A stretch of 61,968 nt of DNA from Priapulus caudatus (taxonomy: Eukaryota; Priapulida; Priapulimorpha; Priapulimorphida; Priapulidae). The stretch's first letter is position 1, and the number at the start of each line of letters is the position of its first letter. The stretch is taken from positions 167,227-229,194 of the forward strand of contig NW_014577527.1 in NCBI RefSeq assembly GCF_000485595.1, written 5' to 3'. This document shows, one piece after another, positions 55,042 through 61,968 of the stretch. The notes under the pieces are model-generated. The model was not told where the DNA came from. It did not search any database and saw only the letters and a list, made by a program, of their open reading frames with translations. The position numbers and the translations under genes are program-made.

Positions 55042-58000
55042 TAGTCTAGGCTCTCGGGGTGTTCGTGTACATGACTCTTTTAGAGCAAAACCTTATATTT
55101 TCTCATTCCGTATGGTAAGACTCTCAAAAAAAGTTTGGGTAACACTTCTAGGTCAAGTACATTTTTTCTGTACAGCTAATTATTTGATTTTCGGTTAGGT
55201 GCCAAAGTGAACAAATGACAATATTGAAGTTTCAGAGCATAAATATTTAACAAATACACTTTCAAATTGCACTGAATTACATTGAATGAGTATTACTAAT
55301 AACTTTCTAGCATGATTTGTTGCCATAAACTTTGTTTCATGGCTACATTTTGCTCAATTTTAGCCAAAAAATAGCCCAAAATTGCGTTCACTTTGAAAGT
55401 AGCTCTAAGTATGATTGCTTCTCACTCACCCAATATTGTAGCTAGAGCTACCAAAATAGGCCAAAAGTTTCCTTATTAAGTGCTCTAAGTGGCGCAACCT
55501 TCAAAATGTTGCTTGCCCTCTCTATATGATGCACAGGGGGGCTATTGTAACTCAGGGTCAACCCTACCCCCAAATAGCGCCTCTTGCGAATTTCGTCAAA
55601 TGATGATAACTCCGTAAGTAAGTGACATAGGAAGTTGATTTTGTGGCAACATATAGGTTTTTTGACACCAAGGAATTGATTGACACCATTATTATACATT
55701 TTGGAGTTCACATAATTAAAACAAGTATAAGATGTCTGCCAAAGGCGATAATTAAGACACGAATTGTCCTATAGAAAAATGATTAAAGGATATACATGCA
55801 TCATAGAACTGTACAGGCGGACGCTTTAGTGAAAATAATGCCTAGGTATAAACTAGTCTAAAATATTCCTTGTTACCATACTCAGTTATAAATATATACA
55901 ATGTATCTACCATAACCGAACTTGAGACAAGAACAACTGGATCGAGCATGCTAGACAACATAGCAGAACCCAACCTAATCCTATCAAACAATTGGGTTTT
56001 TACAATCATGTGGTAATGTTTTCTTGCACTTACAAAATTTACCACTTTTCACCCCAGCCTTTCTACATGGGCAAGTTGACCTTGAACACTTAGCACATGA
56101 ACAGGAGACTGACCAATGAGGCTCGAGAGTTTTCCACGATGTTGCGGGTACCAGCTGTTCTTGGTTGTTCACATTGCCACAATCCTCTCGCTTCAGTGTC
56201 TCAACGTTTTCAGGGTCGAGGTGGCACTCCAAGGCATGGTTGATGGTGTAGGCATTGTAGAATGCACGCTTGGTATGAGGCAGAAGTCCCTGACTAGTCG
56301 GTGGTAGGCTGTGGAGAGAACCCTCTTTGCTGAAGTGGAAAACTTCTGCTCGATATTCAGAGAAACACACTACCTCTTTTCAGTACCTTCACCAAGTAAT
56401 GCTCGGCGTTGCGAGTCATGGCCGGAGAGAGGGTTGGTAATTCCTCGAAGTGTTTCAGCAACTTTTCAGGCTTGGCCTTTAGAGCTGTCTTCTTTGTACC
56501 AACTTTGCTGGTTGTGTCACACCCTGTAAGACTGTGTATAGCTGGCAGTACTGTACAGAGCCGATTACCCAGGCGCTGGAACAGGGTATGAAGGGGTATA
56601 TATCGAGCTGTATCTCCCATTCCAGTTCGCACCCACAGCGACTCAAGGTTGTGTTGGTGAAATACGGACATGTAGTAGAGCAGAGCAGCAATAACATCTG
56701 TATCGTTGGAGATTACAACACACACTTTGTGTCCTGAATTGAGAGAGTCCAAGACGTGGATGAGTATTCGGAGGTCAGCTTCTACAAATGACGATTTAAG
56801 GTGTGGCAATGCTTTTTCCAGGCCTTGATGGACCATGATGCACTGCCAATCTTCGTCTTCTTTGGTCACTTGTCCGAGTACAGTGGGATATTTTAATGTT
56901 TCTGAAGTATTTGAACGAAGATGGCAGTAGATTAGCTTCTCGAGAAGAAGCTTATTCATGTTTGATGGCCAGAATCTCTCCATCTCCTTTGGCAAAGGTG
57001 TCTCTGGTTCAATTGAACTGTACTCTATTGGTACAGTTTCAGTGCGCCTCTTTCTCTCACTGTCTTTTACTGAGGGTTCATCTGAGTACATGTCAAACAC
57101 ATAGTCACATCACCCGAACTGATGGTATACATCCAAAATGGGTACAAATCCTAAGAGGAGATCCTTGAGGCTGGAGAGGTTAGTCACACGAACCTTACGA
57201 ACTGTATCCATTATGTCTATGGCATATAAAGTGTTCTTACGATGTCTATAGCCATAGTCCTCAGGTTTGCAATTAGCCTCCAACTCCTTAATCAACAAGC
57301 TCTTCCCTGGGCTGACCATCGTCCCGTCCTCATTGAACAGGAGAGGTAAAGGTGCAACATTCTATTTCAAGAGGTCCGCTGTGGTGAGGCCACGATCACG
57401 GGAGATTTCAATTGTTCTCCCTACAACATTTATCTCCTTCACTGCTTTCTTGATGGTCTTCTGCGGCTTGTTTTGATTTTTTTTATTGTTTTTAGGTTTG
57501 CTCGATGAATACTTTCACTAAGTCTTGTGGTTTTCTGTACGAACATTTTGAGTCCAAATGTCAAGTACTTCTCTCCCTTTGTGAAGGCACTCAGTATATC
57601 ATTTTTTTAAATCTCTTTTGCCATAATCTCTTTTGTCACGAAATTATGCAGCATGGGGGAAGCCCCTATAGACATGGGGACCCCTTCTCTTCAATGAATT
57701 TTACCATTGCCTGGATATGGGACTCCTTGCGAACTGTAGTATTTAGGGATGACTCGTAGTGGTTAAAGGAATCGTGTGTCCTCTCCATCACATTAGCATA
57801 TCTCCGATGCAGATTCTTTACTGCCATCATTTCATGGTATATCAAGTCTTATTGAGCAACGTACTGCTTCTGCGTGGCATGCCTGATGATCCCGTCACTG
57901 CATTTAGATGATAGGTTTATACTTTGCTCAAGCTTCTGGTCACCACCGACTGCAGTGAAGCGGCCGGGTTTCTTCTTGATGGAAAAGTTCCTATTTCAGA

Positions 58001-59655
58001 AGTTCACATGCACTGATGGTGCAGTTTGAGGTAAACGCCGCATGTCTTTCAGGTAGACAGAGCACCAGCGAAGATAGAATTATAGAGCACGTTGGACGGC
58101 ATCAAGATGAAGTTCCCATATCCCCTCACGATTTGCTCTCAACAGATCATGCACCACAGCCATCATGTGGAGGAACTGAGCCCAGAATCTGAAGTTCTCA
58201 TTCACAGCAGACCGTGTTGCGATGAACGTATTCAGATCTTCGAATAACTTAGTAGGTGCAGTTGCAGTAAGCCTGGTCATCAACTTCTGACTGTCAGTGA
58301 CGTTCTTTTTTGTAACACTTGACTTGAGGTCAGTCAGGATAGCAAGCTCTTGTCAATATTGCTCAACACCTCTCTCGGCAAATAATTCTTTGTAGAGTAG
58401 ACGCTGGAACGTTTCAGCAAGGAATTGCATGCTTTCATGACAGCGGCTGTAGTGTCCTCCATTGAGAACTGAGTTCTGAATAATGGCTGGACCAAAGACA
58501 CCGGCCTGTAGCCAGGTCATGTCGGATCCACTTCCACCGAGGGCTTTTCCAATGCACTTCAAAACAGTTTTCACCAAGTGAAATGTCCCCAAGCATGGGA
58601 CTAGAGTGCTGAATTCTTGCGGTCTCATCAATTGAATTGCCTTGACAACACAGTATACCCCTTCGTCACAATACGTTTGGATTTTTGTTTGAACCAGCTG
58701 TGAGCCAATGGACATGAAATTCCTCATCGCAGAATAAACTGTTGCATACTCAGTAACAGGATAGGGCAGGACAGGCAAGAATGCCAGGTTCTTTTCTGGG
58801 ATGTTCTTCTCTGTCCATACAGCGTTGCTTGCACTCTAAGAAGGCATTGTTTGTGATGGAGGATAGATGGAGACCTGATTTTAGGTGACATCTACGCGGG
58901 CAAGGGACCAGATATTATCTTTCAGTTTAGCTGCATCAGCATTTACAGATGAATAAACGTCGTTGCTCACTTCGTAGGATGTGAAGGTCAGGACGGCGAG
59001 CAGATTTGTGGAACTCTGAGAGAATTTGACATGGTATGTTTTGCTTAAAAGCTTGTTGGCCGTGTCTGACCGGAGTGTCAGAAATCTTGGGTTTACGGGT
59101 TGATGATGACGGTCTGTCTTGGTAAAGTACAATCACTGTATCATGCTCCGATACATTTGTACCCTCCTGATCGCAATTGTCAATGGCACCAGAAGTGAAT
59201 TGCCTGGGATCAAAGTGACAGGTTAGCGCAACGCGGTTTTGGTTGTGCTGTGCCGTGAAAGATGTTAGATCATGTTGGTACCTACGCAGCTCTGCGTAGC
59301 TGATTGCAAGTACTTCATGGTTTAGGGTTGTGGTCACAATTTTGCCTCCGCGTCCAAGACCATGAACAGATTCATGCTAGAAAGTTATTAGTAATACTCA
59401 TTCAATGTAATTCAGTGCAATTTGAAAGTTTATGGTTGCTTAATAAATATTTATTCTCTGAAACTTCAATATTGTCATTTTTTCACTTTGGCGCCTAATC
59501 GAAAATCGCATAATTAGCTGTACAGAAAAAACGTACTTGACCCAGAAGTGTTACCCAAACTTTTTTTGAGAGTCTTACCATAAGGAAGGAGAAAATATAA
59601 GGTTTTGCTCTAAAAGAGTCATGTAAACGAACCCCCCCCCCCAGAGCCTAGACTA
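55042..59655. mobile_element. 4.6-kb DNA transposon with ~280-bp TIRs carrying a PIN/CXC gene
   Basis: Left 55042-55314 and right 59372-59655 are inverted copies: both ends start TAGTCTAGGCTCT, then a C/G run, TTCGT and TACATGACTCTTTTAGAG, continuing to ATACTCATTCAATGTAAT and TCATGCTAGAAAGTTATTA. If the outer TA is a target duplication, the element termini are GTCTAGG...CCTAGAC. The only gene inside is the - strand PIN/CXC gene, which begins just inside the right TIR. A second, truncated copy is at 24566-25204. The left flank is GRL intron sequence; the right flank is unrelated. Confidence 0.85.
55984..59337 (-). pseudogene. Broken gene for a large PIN-like and CXC-domain protein
   Basis: Reading leftwards from 59337. 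The N-terminal part has LNHEVLAISYAELRRYQ, CHFDPRQFTSGAIDN and HDTVIVLYQD. A middle region (58840-58353) has LPYPVTEYATVYSAM, TYCDEGVYCVVK and CLGTFHLVKTVLKCIG. Then come RANREGIWELHLDAV (to 58100) and LEQSINLSSKCSDGI (about 57920). A PIN/XPG-like segment (57100-56357) has acidic motifs SFVEADLRI, VVISNDTDVIAALL and SLTGCDTTS. The C-terminus (to 55984) has a CXC cysteine cluster, CSCAKCSRSTCPCRKAG and KFCKCKK. Stops and frame changes (for example near 59050, 58350, 58075, 57970, 57850 and 56360) break it into pieces. The family is a common anonymous multicopy gene in invertebrate and fish genomes (from memory). Its biochemical role is unknown to me; the middle may be an RNase H-like domain (inference). 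Confidence 0.75.
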
Positions 59656-59739
59656 CCATATATGCGAAGCAACTCCAGTCTGTTCCAAAAGAGAATACAT
59701 AATCATGTAGGCCCACTCGAATCTGCTGGTAGTGACTCG

Positions 59740-59766
59740 TCACTCACATACACGCGCGCGCACGCA

Positions 59767-59798
<32 letters not shown>

Positions 59799-59815
59799 CA
59801 CACACGCGCGCGCGT
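59740..59815. repeat. CGCA/CA microsatellite
   Basis: ACGCACGCACGC and ACACACAC with CGCGCG at both ends. Confidence 0.95.
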
Positions 59816-59833
59816 ACTGCAGTACAGTGCCTA

Positions 59834-59901
59834 GCTCTAGAACTATAGCCCTTCGCAGTCGCACGCCTGTGGCGGAGCAAAGGGCTATAGTTCTAGAGCT
59901 A
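59834..59901. mobile_element. 68-bp hairpin flanked by an 11-bp direct repeat
   Basis: Perfect 22-bp inverted arms (59832-59853 and 59880-59901, containing CTCTAGAACTATAGCCC) with a 26-base loop. TACAGTGCCTA lies at 59823-59833 and again at 59902-59912, as after an insertion with target duplication. Confidence 0.7.
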
Positions 59902-60367
59902 TACAGTGCCTATACAACCAACTGAAATGCAGCCTGTCCGGAGGCTTCTAGCCATAATTCATTAACATAAACAATATGATAACACATACGCTAACCAGAG
60001 AAACTCGAGTAATACAACATATATATTTACCTTGGTTCAATATACCTGTGCCTCGACAACCGGCTTGCTCGCAATTCGAACACTTTCTGACCGTTATATT
60101 CCCACTTGTACGGCGTCCGTTATGAGTTACGCGCGCTATGCGTAGACTGGCTCCTGCCCGTTTTAGCTGTAGCGTTATCAGAAGCACGCCGCTAATAGGA
60201 CGCGACCCAGTTTCAGACTAGGTAATCAGCGCGAGGCATAATGGTTATCGCGAACGTACGTGCCAGGGCGGTCGAGTTGTGTATGTGTGTATGCGTGGTT
60301 CAATATCAGAGTGTGGTTCACTATCACAGCCGCGGCTTGGTGTACGACCAACATAATACATGTTGCG

Positions 60368-60540
60368 CGCGCGCGCGTGTGTGTGTGTGTGCGTGCGTGC
60401 GCGCGCGTGTGTGTTTGTGTATGTGCGTGTGTGTGCGTGTGTGCGCGCGCAAGTGTGTGTGCCTGTATATGGGTGTGGCCGTGTGGGTATGCGTGCGTGT
60501 GCACGGATGTACATGCGTGCGTGTGTGTGCGCGCCCGCGT
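60368..60540. repeat. GT/GCGC microsatellite
   Basis: CGCGCGCG then GTGTGTGCGTGC units. Open frames here are repeat translations. Confidence 0.95.
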
Positions 60541-60559
60541 AAATATGAATAAAATTTAG

Positions 60560-60965
60560 TTATGGTAAATCGTTTGTCAGGAACCTAAACATAGGCTTGG
60601 TAATGCAAACAGTAAATAAACGTTGGTTTTCAACGTTTTTAGGGAACCATTTCACAACCTTATTGTAAATGTTACGTAGTGGGTTATAACAAGTTTTTGG
60701 CAAACGTTTGTTAAGAACCGACATGTAACGTTACGATCAACGTTTACTGAACGTTAACAAAACGATTTTGGCAAACGTTTTTCAATAACTTAAATATAAC
60801 CTCATTATAAACGTTTTACTAACCGTATTAGAACGTTTTTAGCAAACGTTTTTAAATAACCTAAATATAACTTTACTAGAAACGTTTTACGAACGTTTGG
60901 GAAACGTTTCATTCATACCAAACCATAAAATAACCATTCAAAAACGTTGCGAAAACGTTATGTGT
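60560..60965. repeat. AACGTT-rich repeat
   Basis: AACGTT or AACGTTT recurs many times on both strands (the motif is palindromic), with CAAACGTTT and AAACGTTTTAC variants. Ends near AACGTTATGTGTTAGCTGGG. Confidence 0.75.
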
Positions 60966-61332
60966 TAGCTGGGCTGCTGATGCAACCCGTGGCTGGTACA
61001 AATTGTTGCATCATCTTATGCAACCCGTTTCTAAGTAAATATTCCTCTCTTCGCCCACTTAGACTATTCATTCTATTCAAATCCCCTCATATATTATGCT
61101 GACTAATAGGCCCTAATACCTAACCGCGCAGATTATTATATCCTATTTATCTCGTTATCGCTTTTCACATAAACACTCCTTGTTTTCCCCGACCCTAGCA
61201 GCAGCAGTGATAGCATGATCTAAGATGGCTGCGCCCATGGACGTGCGTGTTGACATATTTATGTGCGATCTATATTTCATCCTCTCTTTAGTCATCATAA
61301 TATGGAAGACCTGAAACGACATCCGACCTTTT

Positions 61333-61395
61333 GAGTTTCCGAGTTTTTGAGTTTTCGAGTTTCCGAGTTTCTGAGTTTCTGAGTTTCCGAGTTTC
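61333..61395. repeat. 8-bp tandem repeat GAGTTTCY
   Basis: About eight units of GAGTTTCC, GAGTTTCT or GAGTTTTT. Confidence 0.9.
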
Positions 61396-61616
61396 TTCTG
61401 CGCATACACCAGAGACTAAACATCAGGTTTAGCGTCGTAAATTAACTTGCAAACGCCACCGCCAGATGGCGCTACGCAGGCTATCGGCGTTCCGGGTGGC
61501 GTGATTTTTTTTCCTAGGTCAATCAAGAACATAGGGCTGTAATGAGCGATGCCATTGGTTGAGATTGTTTTCTCGCGATATACATAGCACATCCAAAACG
61601 ATTATTCTCGATAAGA

Positions 61617-61800
61617 CTCGATAGCCTAGCGCGTACAGAGCGGGCGTCAAGTATGAAAGGTCGGAGGATCGAATCCCATCATTCGTGTTCTAATTATTTT
61701 TTTGTTTTCTGTATTTTTCTATCTTTATCTGTTTAACATTTTTTTCCAATTAACGCAAATATTTACATGATTTATTTACAACATTTTAATAACAGCAATT
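61617..61800 (+). mobile_element. tRNA-derived SINE next to the telomere
   Basis: A-box-like ATAGCCTAGCGCG, D-arm closing ACAGAGCG, and B-box-like GGATCGAATCCC in tRNA order, then an AT-rich tail (TTTCTGTATTTTTCTATC, CCAATTAACGCAAATATTTA) shared with the SINE at 21855-22040. Confidence 0.6.
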
Positions 61801-61848
61801 AATTTTTACAACAATTAAAAATTAAATTTTTTATATATTTGTTTAAAT

Positions 61849-61968
61849 AGGGTTTGGGTTAGAGTTAGGATTAGGGTTAGGGTTAGGGTTAGGGTTAGGG
61901 TTAGGGTTAGGGTTAGGGTTAGGGTTAGGGTTAGGGTTAGGGTTAGGGTTAGGGTTAGGGTTAGGGTT
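61849..61968 (+). repeat. Telomeric (TTAGGG)n array
   Basis: Degenerate units (GGGTTTGGGTTAGAG) from 61849, then perfect TTAGGG from 61871 to the window end, about 16 units. The G-rich strand runs 5' to 3' outwards, as expected at a right chromosome end. Confidence 0.95.

Overview
Subtelomeric end of an animal chromosome. The last ~100 bases are a perfect (TTAGGG)n array on the G-rich strand reading out of the window, so the right end looks like, or lies next to, a chromosome terminus. Spliced genes with GT-AG introns, polyQ-coding CAG arrays, SINE/MITE/LTR/LINE repeats and an insect-type gustatory-receptor-like (GRL) gene cluster indicate a non-vertebrate metazoan, most likely a marine invertebrate. 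TTAGGG rather than TTAGG argues against most insects. The species cannot be fixed from the sequence.

Layout. 0-3.6 kb: interspersed repeats and a TIR element with a telomere-like core. 3.6-12.7 kb: a ~9.1-kb DNA transposon with ~300-bp terminal inverted repeats (TIRs), a five-exon P/THAP9-like transposase gene on + and a second gene on - whose last exon lies inside an intron of the transposase gene. 12.9-29.2 kb: tandem GRL units A (exon 1 only, cut by a gap), B, C and D, each preceded by a GT/GCGT microsatellite and a shared 5' flank. C is the one intact gene: four exons, phase-0 introns, about 553 residues, with the TYhhhhhQF receptor signature in the last exon. 29.2-40 kb: intron material of D, a 25-N gap, a Ty3/gypsy retrotransposon, and then the three small 3' exons that probably belong to D. 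40-52.6 kb: mostly repeats (minisatellites, LINE RT fragment, MITE, microsatellites), a second 25-N gap, and a corrupted second copy of 44.5-46.7 kb with G-rich blocks. 52.9-54.0 kb: GRL pseudogene E. 55.0-59.7 kb: a 4.6-kb element with ~280-bp TIRs around a broken gene for a large PIN-like/CXC protein. 59.7-61.97 kb: hairpin element, microsatellite, AACGTT-rich repeat, tRNA-derived SINE and the telomere array.

Two themes stand out. The window is an expanding and decaying chemoreceptor cluster in a transposon-rich subtelomere, where paralogue comparison gives empty/filled insertion sites and a microinversion. It also holds two long-TIR DNA transposons carrying multi-exon genes, one with interleaved antisense genes and one whose only protein is a PIN/CXC gene of a kind usually seen only as an anonymous multicopy gene. 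Caution: large stretches (about 16.6-19.1, 26.7-29.9, 31.7-40.5 and 49.0-52.6 kb) carry insertion-dominated differences from clean paralogues and flank 25-N gaps. These look like uncorrected long-read gap filling, so frameshifts there should not be read as biology.
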